From the NCBI RefSeq assembly GCF_000720725.1, contig NZ_JOCQ01000082.1, positions 1 through 37,732 on the forward strand: DNA of 37,732 nucleotides, in the 5' to 3' direction. This stretch comes from Streptomyces rimosus subsp. rimosus (GTDB lineage Bacteria; Actinomycetota; Actinomycetes; Streptomycetales; Streptomycetaceae). Within the stretch, counting starts at the first letter, position 1. Each line of letters starts with the position of its first letter. The translations under genes and the position numbers were made by a program. Of this stretch, positions 23,256-31,051 are shown piece by piece. The notes under the pieces were generated by a model. That model did not search any database. It saw only the letters and a program-made list of their open reading frames with translations, and was not told the origin of the DNA.

Positions 23256-25273
23256 GCCGTTGTCTCCTCGGTCGGGGCGGCCGCCTGCCCGTCCGTGGCC
23301 TGCGGGCCGGACGCGTCCGAACCGGCGGACGCGTGCGGATCGACCACGGCGAGCACCTGGTCCATGGCGACGGTGCTGCCGGGCGACACGCCCAGCTCGC
23401 TGACCGTGCCGGCGTGCGGCGCGGAGATGACGTGTTCCATCTTCATGGCCTCGACGACCAGCAGCCCCTGTCCGGCGGCCACTTCGTCGCCGACGGCCAC
23501 CTTCACGACGGTGACGGTGCCGGGCATCGGCGCGGTCAGCGCGTCCATCCCATGCGCCCCGGCGGCGCCCCGCAGGGTGTCCGCGACCGGATCGTGGTCG
23601 CTCACATGCCAGGCGTCGCCGTCCCGGCCGAGCCAGTCGCCGGCCCGGCGGAAGGTGTGCACGACGCCGTCCACGGTGACGCGCACCCGGTCGGCCGTGA
23701 CCTGCCCGGTGCCGGTGGCCTGCACCGGGTCGTGGCCCGCAACCTTGACCCAGTGCGCCGTGGGCACCGTACGGCCGCCGATCCGCCACCCGTCCGGTAC
23801 GGAGAACGGGTCCACCCAGCCGCCGTCCGGCACCGGCTCCAGCGCCGCGTTCCGTACGGCCGCGGCCGCCGCGTACACCTCGGCCGGCACCTCGCGCGGG
23901 ACCAGCGCGTCCATCTCGCGCTCGACCAGCCCGGTGTCCAGCTCGCCCGCCGCGACGGCCGGGTGGGCCAGCAGCCGGCGCAGGAAGCCGGTGTTCGTCG
24001 GCACGCCGAGCACGACCGTTTCTGCGAGCGCGGCGCGCAGCTTGCGCAGGGCCGTCGCCCGGTCCGGGCCGTACGCGATCACCTTCGAGAGCATCGGGTC
24101 GTACAGGCTGCCGACCTCCGTGCCCTCGGACAGGCCGGAGTCCGTGCGCACCCCGTCGCCGTGCGGCTCGGCGAGCGCCAGGACCGTACCGCCGGAGGGC
24201 AGGAAGCCGCGCGCGCCCTCCTTGACCGACACCGTCTCGGCGCAGATCCGGGCCTCGACGGCGTGCCCGGTCAGCCGGACGCCGTCCTGCCCGAACGCCA
24301 GCGGCTCCCCGGCCGCGATGCGCAGCTGCCACTCGACCAGGTCGAGGCCGGTGACGTACTCGGTGACCGGGTGCTCGACCTGGAGGCGGGTGTTCATCTC
24401 CATGAAGTAGTACGAGGCGGGGTCGTCGCCCGGCACGATGAACTCGACCGTGCCCGCGCCCCGGTAGCCGCACGAGCGCGCGGCCTGGACTGCGGCCTCG
24501 CCCATCGCGGCCCGCGTCGCCTCGTCCAGCAGGACGGACGGCGCCTCCTCGATCACCTTCTGGTGGCGGCGCTGGAGCGAGCACTCGCGCTCGCCGAGGT
24601 GGACGACGTTGCCGTGCGCGTCCGCCAGAACCTGGATCTCGATGTGCCGGGGGCGGTCCACCCAGCGCTCGACCAGCAGCGTGTCGTCCCCGAAGGAGCC
24701 GCGCGCCTCGCGCCGCGCGGCGGCGATCTCGTCGGCGAGCAGCGCCTCGTCCCGTACCAGCCGCATGCCCTTGCCGCCGCCGCCCGCGGACGGCTTCAGC
24801 AGCACCGGCATGCCGATCTCGCGCGCTGCGTCGGCCAGTTGGGCGTCGGTCAGGCCGCTGCCCGAGGAGCCGGGTACGACCGGCACCCCGGCAGCGCGCA
24901 CCGTCTCCTTCGCGCGGATCTTGTCGCCCATCAGCTCGATGGCCTCGGCGGACGGACCGATGAAGACCAGCCCGGCGTCGGCGCAGGCCGCCGCGAACGC
25001 GGTGTTCTCGGCGAGGAAGCCGTAGCCCGGGTGTACGGCCTGCGCGCCGCTGCGCCGGGCGGCCTCGATGAGGCGACCGGCGTCCAGGTAGCTCTCGGCG
25101 GCGGGCGGCGGGCCGATCCGGACGGCCGTGTCGGCCTCGCGGACGTGGCGGGCGTCGGCGTCCGCGTCGCTGAAGACGGCGACCGAGCGGACGCCGAGCG
25201 CGCGCAGCGTCCGGATGACGCGGACCGCGATCTCGCCCCGGTTGGCGACCAGGACGGTGTCGAACATGCTCAT
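23252..25273 (-). CDS. Acyl-CoA carboxylase biotin-carboxylase/biotin-carrier subunit (methylcrotonyl-CoA type)
   Basis: This 673-residue protein carboxylates its own biotin using ATP and bicarbonate. Biotin carboxylase spans about residues 1-450: V-L-V-A-N-R-G-E-I-A, the ATP grasp loop S-A-G-G-G-G-K-G-M-R, and E-M-N-T-R-L-Q-V-E-H. A BT-type linker follows, and the C-terminal biotinyl domain has V-E-A-M-K-M-E-H with the biotin-bearing Lys. A 30-residue Ala/Ser/Gly tail ends it. AAGGAA precedes the first ATG at 25273; a second ATG 6 nt on is possible. The neighbours (carboxyltransferase, HMG-CoA lyase, acyl-CoA dehydrogenase) point to 3-methylcrotonyl-CoA rather than acetyl- or propionyl-CoA as substrate. 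Confidence 0.92.
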   Translation of the reverse strand: MSMFDTVLVANRGEIAVRVIRTLRALGVRSVAVFSDADADARHVREADTAVRIGPPPAAESYLDAGRLIEAARRSGAQAVHPGYGFLAENTAFAAACADAGLVFIGPSAEAIELMGDKIRAKETVRAAGVPVVPGSSGSGLTDAQLADAAREIGMPVLLKPSAGGGGKGMRLVRDEALLADEIAAARREARGSFGDDTLLVERWVDRPRHIEIQVLADAHGNVVHLGERECSLQRRHQKVIEEAPSVLLDEATRAAMGEAAVQAARSCGYRGAGTVEFIVPGDDPASYYFMEMNTRLQVEHPVTEYVTGLDLVEWQLRIAAGEPLAFGQDGVRLTGHAVEARICAETVSVKEGARGFLPSGGTVLALAEPHGDGVRTDSGLSEGTEVGSLYDPMLSKVIAYGPDRATALRKLRAALAETVVLGVPTNTGFLRRLLAHPAVAAGELDTGLVEREMDALVPREVPAEVYAAAAAVRNAALEPVPDGGWVDPFSVPDGWRIGGRTVPTAHWVKVAGHDPVQATGTGQVTADRVRVTVDGVVHTFRRAGDWLGRDGDAWHVSDHDPVADTLRGAAGAHGMDALTAPMPGTVTVVKVAVGDEVAAGQGLLVVEAMKMEHVISAPHAGTVSELGVSPGSTVAMDQVLAVVDPHASAGSDASGPQATDGQAAAPTEETTA

Positions 25274-25299
25274 CTGTTCCTTCACTCCCCGCACTCCCC

Positions 25300-26946
25300 T
25301 CACATCCGGAAGACGCCGTAGCCCGGCTCGCCCAGCGGCGCGTTGCCGCAGGCCGTCAGCGCCAGGCCCAGCACCCGGCGGGTGTCCAGCGGGTCGATGA
25401 CCCCGTCGTCCCACAGGCGCGCGGTCGCGTAGTAGGCGTTGCCCTGCGTCTCGTACTGCTCGCGCACCGGCGCCTTGAAGGCGGCCTCCTCCTCGGCGCT
25501 CCACTGTTCGCCGCGCGCTTCGAGCTGGTCGCGCTTGACCGTCGCGAGGACGGAAGCGGCCTGTTCGCCGCCCATCACCGAGATCTTGGCGTTCGGCCAC
25601 ATCCACAGGAAGCGGGGCGAATAGGCCCGGCCGCACATCGAGTAGTTGCCCGCGCCGTACGAGCCGCCGATGACGACGGTCAGCTTGGGTACGCGGGTGC
25701 ACGCCACCGCCGTGACCATCTTCGCGCCGTGCTTGGCGATGCCGCCCGCCTCGTAGTCGCGGCCGACCATGAAGCCGGAGATGTTCTGCAGGAACACCAG
25801 CGGGATGCCGCGCTGGTCGCACAGCTCGATGAAGTGCGCGCCCTTCTGGGCGGACTCGGAGAACAGGATGCCGTTGTTGGCGACGATGCCGACCGGGTGG
25901 CCGTGGATGTGCGCGAAGCCGGTGACCAGCGTCGTGCCGTACTCGGCCTTGAACTCGGCGAAGCGGGAGCCGTCCACGACGCGCGCGATGACCTCCCGTA
26001 CGTCATAGGGCGTACGGGAGTCGACGGGCACCACGCCGTACAGCCCGGCCGGGTCGAGCTTGGGCTCCTCGGCGGGACGCACCGTCCAGGGCAGCGGGCC
26101 GCGGTCGCCGAGCGTGGAGACGATGGTGCGCACGATGCGCAGCGCGTGCGCGTCGTCCTCGGCGAGGTGGTCGGTCACGCCGGACGTACGGGAGTGCACC
26201 TCGCCGCCGCCCAGCTCCTCGGCCGTGACGACCTCGCCGGTCGCGGCCTTCACCAGCGGCGGCCCGCCCAGGAAGATCGTCCCCTGGTTCCGTACGATCA
26301 CGGCCTCGTCGCTCATCGCCGGGACGTACGCGCCGCCCGCCGTGCAGGAGCCGAGCACCGCCGCGATCTGCGGGATGCCCGCGCCGGACATCCGCGCCTG
26401 GTTGTAGAAGATCCGCCCGAAGTGCTCACGGTCGGGGAAGACCTCGTCCTGCATCGGCAGGAAGGCGCCGCCCGAATCGACCAGGTACAGGCACGGCAGG
26501 CGGTTCTCCAGCGCCACCTCCTGGGCGCGCAGGTGCTTCTTGACCGTCATCGGGTAGTACGTGCCGCCCTTGACCGTGGCGTCGTTGGCGACGATCACCG
26601 TCTCGCGGCCGGAGACCCGGCCGACGCCCGCGATCACGCCCGCGGCCGGCGCGGCTCCGCCGTACATCCCCTCCGCCGCCAGCGGCGCCAGCTCCAGGAA
26701 CGGCGAGCCGGGGTCCAGCAGCGCGTCCACCCGGTCGCGGGGCAGCAGCTTGCCGCGGGCCGTGTGCCGGGCGCGGGCCTTCTCGCCGCCGCCGAGGCGG
26801 GCCGCGGCGAGGCGGGCCCGCAGATCGTCGGCCAGCTCCTGGTGGGCGGCCTCGTTGGCGCGCCAGGCGTCCGAGGCCGGGTCGGCCGTGCTGTCGAGCA
26901 CCGGTGCCTGCTGTGTCGGGTCCATCGCCCTCGGATCCATCAGCAT
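25300..26946 (-). CDS. Acyl-CoA carboxylase carboxyltransferase (methylcrotonyl-CoA beta subunit type)
   Basis: This 548-residue crotonase-fold carboxyltransferase transfers CO2 from biotin to 3-methylcrotonyl-CoA. Features typical of MCC-beta are R-G-K-L-L-P-R-D-R-V, Y-L-V-D-S-G-G-A-F-L-P, L-G-S-C-T-A-G-G-A-Y-V-P-A-M, I-F-L-G-G-P-P-L-V-K-A-A-T-G-E and M-G-G-E-Q-A-A-S-V-L. The start at 26946 has GGAGG 4 nt upstream; an ATG at 26940 would have more usual spacing and differs by two residues. It is first in the leucine-catabolic operon, 26 bp before the biotin subunit. Two TetR-type operators lie upstream. Confidence 0.92.
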   Translation of the reverse strand: MLMDPRAMDPTQQAPVLDSTADPASDAWRANEAAHQELADDLRARLAAARLGGGEKARARHTARGKLLPRDRVDALLDPGSPFLELAPLAAEGMYGGAAPAAGVIAGVGRVSGRETVIVANDATVKGGTYYPMTVKKHLRAQEVALENRLPCLYLVDSGGAFLPMQDEVFPDREHFGRIFYNQARMSGAGIPQIAAVLGSCTAGGAYVPAMSDEAVIVRNQGTIFLGGPPLVKAATGEVVTAEELGGGEVHSRTSGVTDHLAEDDAHALRIVRTIVSTLGDRGPLPWTVRPAEEPKLDPAGLYGVVPVDSRTPYDVREVIARVVDGSRFAEFKAEYGTTLVTGFAHIHGHPVGIVANNGILFSESAQKGAHFIELCDQRGIPLVFLQNISGFMVGRDYEAGGIAKHGAKMVTAVACTRVPKLTVVIGGSYGAGNYSMCGRAYSPRFLWMWPNAKISVMGGEQAASVLATVKRDQLEARGEQWSAEEEAAFKAPVREQYETQGNAYYATARLWDDGVIDPLDTRRVLGLALTACGNAPLGEPGYGVFRM

Positions 26947-27043
26947 CGGACCTCCGTCTCCGTCGGCTCCATCGCCACCGGCTGCATCGCTAGGGCCTTT
27001 CTCGTCCGACTGCCGCGCGGCCCGGGGGTCGCCCGGCAGCGCG

Positions 27044-27059
27044 GTTAATGGCCGTTAAC
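27044..27059. promoter_or_regulatory. TetR-type operator 1
   Basis: GTTAATGGCCGTTAAC is a palindrome with only the 6/11 position pair mismatched. It lies between the divergent carboxyltransferase and TetR genes. Its centre is exactly 30 bp from that of the second copy. Confidence 0.75.
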
Positions 27060-27072
27060 TTCATTTCTCCCA

Positions 27073-27090
27073 GGTTAACGACCACTAACC
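27073..27090. promoter_or_regulatory. TetR-type operator 2 overlapping the tetR -35
   Basis: GGTTAACGACCACTAACC has GGTTA/TAACC arms and the same spacing as operator 1, giving a shared pattern GTTAAYGDCCRYTAAC. It overlaps the predicted -35 of the divergent regulator gene, consistent with autorepression. Confidence 0.75.
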
Positions 27091-27112
27091 CGCCTGTCTA
27101 CAATTAGTTGTA
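27075..27112 (+). promoter_or_regulatory. Leaderless promoter of the TetR gene
   Basis: TTAACG (27075-27080) and TACAAT (27099-27104) are 18 bp apart. The A of the start codon (27112) is 8 nt beyond the -10, i.e. at the expected transcription start. No ribosome-binding site precedes the ATG, so the mRNA is probably leaderless. TACAA/TTGTA also forms a small palindrome at 27099-27112. Confidence 0.65.
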
Positions 27113-27804
27113 TGAGCAGCACACACGCCCCGGCAGCCACCAGCCGACGCGAGCAGATCCTCAAGGAGGCCGCCCGGCTCTTCGCCGAGCGCGGGTTCCA
27201 CGGCGTCGGCGTGGACGAGATCGGGGCCGCCGTCGGGATCTCCGGGCCGGGCCTGTACCGCCATTTCGCGGGCAAGGACGCGATGCTCGCCGAACTGCTC
27301 GTCGGCATCAGTGAACGGCTGCTGGACGGCGGCCGCATCCGGGCCGCGTCCGGCGGGGACAGCCCCGCCGCGGTGCTGGACGCGCTGATCGACGGGCATA
27401 TCGACTTCGCGCTCGACGACCGGCCGCTGATCACCGTCCACGACCGCGAACTGGACCGGCTGCGGGAGGCCGACCGCAAGCGGGTGCGCCGCCTCCAGCG
27501 CGAGTACGTGGAACTGTGGGTGCAGGTGGTGCGCGAGGTGTACCCGGCGTGCGCCGAGGCGGACGCCCGCGCCTCCGTCCACGCCGTCTTCGGCCTGCTC
27601 AACTCCACCCCGCACCTCAGCCGCCCCGGCGCGCTCCCGGGCCGTACGGAGATGTCGGCACTGCTGCACCGGCTGGCCCGCGGGGCGTTCGCGACGCTGG
27701 CGGGGGACGGGGGCGCGGAGGGCGACGCGGGCGGTACGGGCGGTGCGCAGCACGGCGCGGCGGCCCTCCCCGCCCCCTCGGACACCTCTGGACAGCCTCA
27801 CTGA
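27112..27804 (+). CDS. TetR-family regulator, probable repressor of the leucine-catabolic operon
   Basis: This 230-residue regulator has an N-terminal TetR helix-turn-helix at about residues 12-58 (I-L-K-E-A-A-R-L-F-A-E-R-G-F...I-G-A-A-V-G-I-S-G-P-G-L-Y-R-H-F) and an all-helical ligand domain. A Gly/Ala/Pro-rich tail of about 30 residues follows. The S-G-P-G-L-Y-R-H-F recognition helix resembles regulators of acyl-CoA metabolism. It is divergent from the carboxyltransferase gene with two operators between, so it most likely represses both. An acyl-CoA intermediate of the pathway is a reasonable but unproven ligand. Confidence 0.9.
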   Translation: MSSTHAPAATSRREQILKEAARLFAERGFHGVGVDEIGAAVGISGPGLYRHFAGKDAMLAELLVGISERLLDGGRIRAASGGDSPAAVLDALIDGHIDFALDDRPLITVHDRELDRLREADRKRVRRLQREYVELWVQVVREVYPACAEADARASVHAVFGLLNSTPHLSRPGALPGRTEMSALLHRLARGAFATLAGDGGAEGDAGGTGGAQHGAAALPAPSDTSGQPH

Positions 27805-27822
27805 CCGGCGGGTAGCTTTCGG

Positions 27823-27839
27823 CTGAGCAAGCGCTTAGT
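27823..27839. promoter_or_regulatory. KstR2-like palindrome before the second acyl-CoA dehydrogenase gene
   Basis: AGCAAGCGCTTAGT (27826-27839) fits the mycobacterial KstR2 pattern ANCAAGNNCTTGNT at 9 of 10 fixed positions, inside a longer CTGAGC/GCTTAG inverted repeat. It is unlike the GTTAA operators upstream, so a different TetR-type regulator is implied. Confidence 0.5.
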
Positions 27840-27884
27840 CGACGGGCCGGCCCTGGCCGGCCGGCGGACCGGAGGAGGCGGCGG

Positions 27885-29042
27885 ATGCGTCGTACGGTGT
27901 TCAACGAGGACCACGAGGCGTTCCGGGAGACCATCCGCGCCTTCATCGCCGCCGAGGTCGTCCCCGTCTACGACGAGTGGATGCAGGCCGGCCAGGCGCC
28001 GCGCGACTTCTACAAGAAGCTCGGCGAACTGGGCGTCTTCGGCATTGAGGTCCCCGAGGAGTACGGCGGCGCCGGCGAGACCAGCTTCAAGTTCAACGCC
28101 GTCATCACCGAGGAGTGCGCCCGCGCGGGCGTCAGCTTCGGCGGCTCCGGCGTCCACACCGCGCTGTGCCTCCCGTACTTCCTCAAGTACGCCACCGAGG
28201 AGCAGAAGCAGCGCTGGCTGCCGCCCTTCGTCTCCGGCGACATGATGACCGCCATCGCCATGACCGAGCCCGGCACCGGCTCCGACCTGGCCGGCATGAA
28301 GACCACCGCCAAGCTCTCCGCGGACGGCACCCACTACGTCCTCAACGGCGCCAAGACCTTCATCACCGGCGGCGTCCTCGCGGACCGCGTGATCGTCTGC
28401 GCCCGTACCGCACCTCCCAGCCCCGAAGATCGCCGCGCCGGCATCACCCTCCTCGTCGTGGACACCACCTCGCCGGGCTACGCCGTCGGCCGCAAGCTGG
28501 ACAAGCTCGGCCTCAAGACCTCCGACACCGCCGAACTCTCCTTCACCGACGTCGAGGTGCCCGTCGAGGACCGCCTCGGCGAGGAGGGCAAGGCGTTCTC
28601 CTACCTCGGCCAGAACCTCCCGCAGGAACGTCTCGGCATCGCCGTCAGCGCCTACGCCCAGGCCGCCGCCGCGGTCCGCTTCGCCACGGAGTACGTCCAG
28701 GAGCGCGAGGTCTTCGGCAAGTCCGTCGCCTCCTTCCAGAACACCAAGTTCGTCCTCGCGGACTGCAAGACCGAGGTGGACGCCATGCAGGCCGTCGTCG
28801 ACCGCGCCCTCGACGCCCACGACGCCGGCGAACTGACCCCCGCCGACGCCGCCTCCGCCAAACTCTTCACCACCGAACGGGCCGCCGTCGTCATCGACAA
28901 GTGCCTCCAGCTGCACGGCGGCTACGGCTACATGCAGGAATACCCGATCTCCCGCCTGTACGCCGACACCCGCGTCACCCGCATCTACGGCGGCACCAGC
29001 GAGGTCATGCGGTCCATCGTCGCCAAGTCCATGGGGTTGTGA
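27885..29042 (+). CDS. Acyl-CoA dehydrogenase (second copy)
   Basis: This 385-residue FAD acyl-CoA dehydrogenase has A-I-A-M-T-E-P-G-T-G-S-D-L-A-G, Q-L-H-G-G-Y-G-Y-M-Q-E-Y-P-I-S-R-L-Y-A-D and the C-terminal I-Y-G-G-T-S-E-V-M. At the usual catalytic Glu position of YEGT it has a Gly (Y-G-G-T), so as in long-chain or isovaleryl-type enzymes the base would have to lie elsewhere in the sequence. GGAGGAGG precedes the ATG at 27885. It is distinct from the dehydrogenase at 21159 (different N-terminal half). A TesB thioesterase gene follows 82 bp downstream on the same strand. Substrate is uncertain; straight-chain fatty acyl-CoA is most likely. Confidence 0.9.
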   Translation: MRRTVFNEDHEAFRETIRAFIAAEVVPVYDEWMQAGQAPRDFYKKLGELGVFGIEVPEEYGGAGETSFKFNAVITEECARAGVSFGGSGVHTALCLPYFLKYATEEQKQRWLPPFVSGDMMTAIAMTEPGTGSDLAGMKTTAKLSADGTHYVLNGAKTFITGGVLADRVIVCARTAPPSPEDRRAGITLLVVDTTSPGYAVGRKLDKLGLKTSDTAELSFTDVEVPVEDRLGEEGKAFSYLGQNLPQERLGIAVSAYAQAAAAVRFATEYVQEREVFGKSVASFQNTKFVLADCKTEVDAMQAVVDRALDAHDAGELTPADAASAKLFTTERAAVVIDKCLQLHGGYGYMQEYPISRLYADTRVTRIYGGTSEVMRSIVAKSMGL

Positions 29043-29124
29043 GGCCCCGCGCCCCCTGCTGCGCCCCGCTGCCGCGCCGGCGCCCGAGCCCGCGCGCCGC
29101 AGCCCGAACGAAAGCCGTACGCGC

Positions 29125-30009
29125 GTGAACGACGCCTTGACCGACCTGCTCGAACAGCTCGACCTGGAGCGCATCGAGCAGGACATCTTCCGCGGCACCA
29201 GCCGCCCGTCCGTCGTGCCCCGGGTCTTCGGCGGCCAGGTCGCCGCCCAGGCCCTGGTCGCCGCCGGGCGCACGGTCCCCGAGGACCGCCCGCCGCACTC
29301 CCTGCACGCCTATTTCCTGCGCCCCGGCGACCCCGGCGCGCCCATCGTCTACACCGTCGACCGCATCCGCGACGGCCGCTCCTTCACCACCCGCCGCGTC
29401 GTCGCCGTCCAGCACGGCCAGCCGATCTTCCACCTCTCCGCCTCCTTCCAGGTGTACGAGGAGGGGATGGAACACCAGGAGCCGATGCCGTACGCACCGG
29501 ACCCGCTGACCCTGCCCACCGCCGCCGAGATGCTGCCCCGTTACGCCGACCGCTTCCGCGAACCGGGCGTGGCCCAGCGCCTCCTGGAAGCGCGGGCCGC
29601 CGTCGACCTGCGCTACGTGGACGCACCGCCGTTCGGTACCGCGGGCGAACCGCGCGAACCGCGCTCCCAGGTCTGGTTCCGCACGAACGGCAAGCTGGAC
29701 GGCGCCATCGACCAGCCCCTGCTGCACATCTGCCTGGTCACCTACGTCTCCGACATGACCCTGCTGGACTCGGTGCTGCTCGCGCACGGGCGCGGCGGCT
29801 GGGCGGTCGGCGACGTGGTCGGCGCGAGCCTGGACCACGCGATGTGGTTCCACCGGCCGTTCCGGGCCGACGACTGGCTCCTGTACGACCAGGAGTCACC
29901 GACCGCCCAGGGCGGACGCGGCCTGGGCAAGGGACGGATCTTCACGGCGGACGGGCAGCTGGTGGCCTCGGTGATCCAGGAGGGGGTCATCCGGGTGCCG
30001 CGGGGGTGA
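29125..30009 (+). CDS. Acyl-CoA thioesterase II (TesB family)
   Basis: This 294-residue double-hotdog enzyme hydrolyses acyl-CoA to free acid and CoA. The N-terminal hotdog has R-V-F-G-G-Q-V-A-A-Q-A-L and Y-F-L-R-P-G-D. The second ends in S-L-D-H-A-M-W-F-H-R-P-F and G-R-G-L-G-K-G-R-I-F-T-A-D-G-Q-L-V-A-S, containing the Asp and the Thr/Ser-Gln region used in TesB catalysis. The start is GTG at 29125 with a weak upstream purine stretch (GAACGAAAG). It probably forms a unit with the preceding acyl-CoA dehydrogenase gene. Confidence 0.92.
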   Translation: MNDALTDLLEQLDLERIEQDIFRGTSRPSVVPRVFGGQVAAQALVAAGRTVPEDRPPHSLHAYFLRPGDPGAPIVYTVDRIRDGRSFTTRRVVAVQHGQPIFHLSASFQVYEEGMEHQEPMPYAPDPLTLPTAAEMLPRYADRFREPGVAQRLLEARAAVDLRYVDAPPFGTAGEPREPRSQVWFRTNGKLDGAIDQPLLHICLVTYVSDMTLLDSVLLAHGRGGWAVGDVVGASLDHAMWFHRPFRADDWLLYDQESPTAQGGRGLGKGRIFTADGQLVASVIQEGVIRVPRG

Positions 30010-30060
30010 GGGGCGGCGGCGTGAGCGAGTCCCGGGCGCCGCCCGCTGCGTTGCTCGGCC

Positions 30061-30165
30061 CAGCAGCCTCGCCGCTTCTGAGCCGCAGTCCAGCAGCCTC
30101 GCCGCATCGCTCAGCCCGCAGCTCCGCAGCCCCGCCGCTTCGCTCAGCCCAGCAACCCCGCCGCG
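30061..30165. repeat. Degenerate tandem repeat between thioesterase and phosphatase-like genes
   Basis: About 3.5 imperfect units of 26-34 bp built on CAGCCTCGCCGCTTCGCTCAG (units near 30061, 30091, 30125 and 30151) fill the convergent gap. They run into the last codons of the minus-strand gene ending at 30144, so its C-terminal residues (A-A-G-L-L-G) are encoded by repeat sequence. Confidence 0.6.
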
Positions 30166-30938
30166 TCCAGCAGGTACGCCGTCAGCGGGTCGTAGTACCG
30201 CGGGCTGAGCACATGATCGTCCAGCGGAATCGTCACCTGCAGCGTGCCCTCCGCCTCGCCGACGAACAGCGCCGGGTCATTGCAGTCCGCGAACCCGATC
30301 GCGTCCAGACCGCGCTGCCCCGCGCACCCGGCCCAGCCGTGGTCCGCCATCACGAGATCCGGCAGCGCCTCGCCCGCCCGCTCCAGCCCGTCCAGTACGG
30401 CGGTCATCGGCGCGGGGGAGTGCGTGTGCCACAGCGTCGCACCGCGCTCCAGCATCGCCACGTCCGCGAACTGGAACACCACACCCTCGTCCGCCTGCAA
30501 CCCGTCCGGTACGACGACGATGTCGCAGCCCCGCGCGCGCAGCGCCTCGGCGGTGGCCCGGTGCACGTCCAGCAGCCCGCCCGGGTGGCCGGTGGCGAAC
30601 AGCACCCGCTGCCGCCCGTCGGCGGCCTTGCGCAGCCGGGCGGCCGCCCGCTCCAAAGCGTCCACCGTCAGCTCGGGATCGATGGTGTCCTGGCCCATCC
30701 GGTGACGGGTGTCGTCGATGACGCCGCATCGTTCCGCCATCACCGCGAGCACGTCCTGCTCATCGGTCCAGCGGTCCCCGAGCTCCAGCCCGAGCCAGTA
30801 GTGGCGGTCTCCGTTGGCCAGCTTGCGGTAGTGGTCGAGGTTGTTCTCGCGGGGAGTGGCGACCTCACCGGCGATCCGGGTCCGTACGAGATGGTCGACG
30901 AGTTCGGTGCGGCTGGGAACAGGCGGCAGTATCGGCAT
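30144..30938 (-). CDS. Conserved actinobacterial protein, putative phosphatase
   Basis: This 264-residue cytoplasmic protein has no signal peptide or membrane segment. Recognisable stretches are L-F-A-T-G-H-P-G-G-L, D-I-V-V-V-P-D-G-L-Q, W-H-T-H-S-P-A-P-M and D-L-V-M-A-D-H-G-W-A-G. The His/Asp-rich motifs suit a metal- or phosphate-handling enzyme, and similar Streptomyces proteins are, to my memory, labelled phosphatase. I cannot confirm the reaction. It is divergent from the agmatinase gene, 112 bp apart, with an inverted repeat between. Confidence 0.65.
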   Translation of the reverse strand: MPILPPVPSRTELVDHLVRTRIAGEVATPRENNLDHYRKLANGDRHYWLGLELGDRWTDEQDVLAVMAERCGVIDDTRHRMGQDTIDPELTVDALERAAARLRKAADGRQRVLFATGHPGGLLDVHRATAEALRARGCDIVVVPDGLQADEGVVFQFADVAMLERGATLWHTHSPAPMTAVLDGLERAGEALPDLVMADHGWAGCAGQRGLDAIGFADCNDPALFVGEAEGTLQVTIPLDDHVLSPRYYDPLTAYLLDAAGLLG

Positions 30939-30973
30939 GGGGTCATTGTCCCTTGAAGCACCGCCCTGTGGAC

Positions 30974-31002
30974 GTGATGTCCATCGACCGGCGCCACATC
31001 AC
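30974..31002. promoter_or_regulatory. Inverted repeat in the phosphatase-like / agmatinase divergent region
   Basis: GTGATGT (30974-30980) and ACATCAC (30996-31002) are perfect 7-bp arms around 15 bp, so half-sites lie about two helical turns apart. ATGTCCATSG is also repeated directly at about 30978 and 31009. It is a candidate operator for one or both genes. Confidence 0.45.
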
Positions 31003-31037
31003 CACAAATGTCCATGGGCACGCCGGGTCCCGCTCCC

Positions 31038-31051
31038 TACTCTCACCCTCA
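31038..31051 (+). promoter_or_regulatory. Possible leaderless start of the agmatinase gene
   Basis: TACTCT at 31038-31043 lies 8 nt before the A of the ATG at 31051, and no ribosome-binding site precedes the start (only C-rich sequence). The geometry matches a leaderless transcript. No clear -35 was found. Confidence 0.4.

Noticed and set aside
21285..24410. A 1041-codon plus-strand open frame
   Set aside because: It is the complement of acyl-CoA dehydrogenase, HMG-CoA lyase and the biotin carboxylase, all with unmistakable motifs on the minus strand.
23252..25822. Biotin-carboxylase gene extended to an 856-residue start at 25822
   Set aside because: The extra N-terminal 183 residues overlap the carboxyltransferase gene in another frame and have no family similarity. 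The ATG at 25273 has a ribosome-binding site and begins the biotin carboxylase fold.
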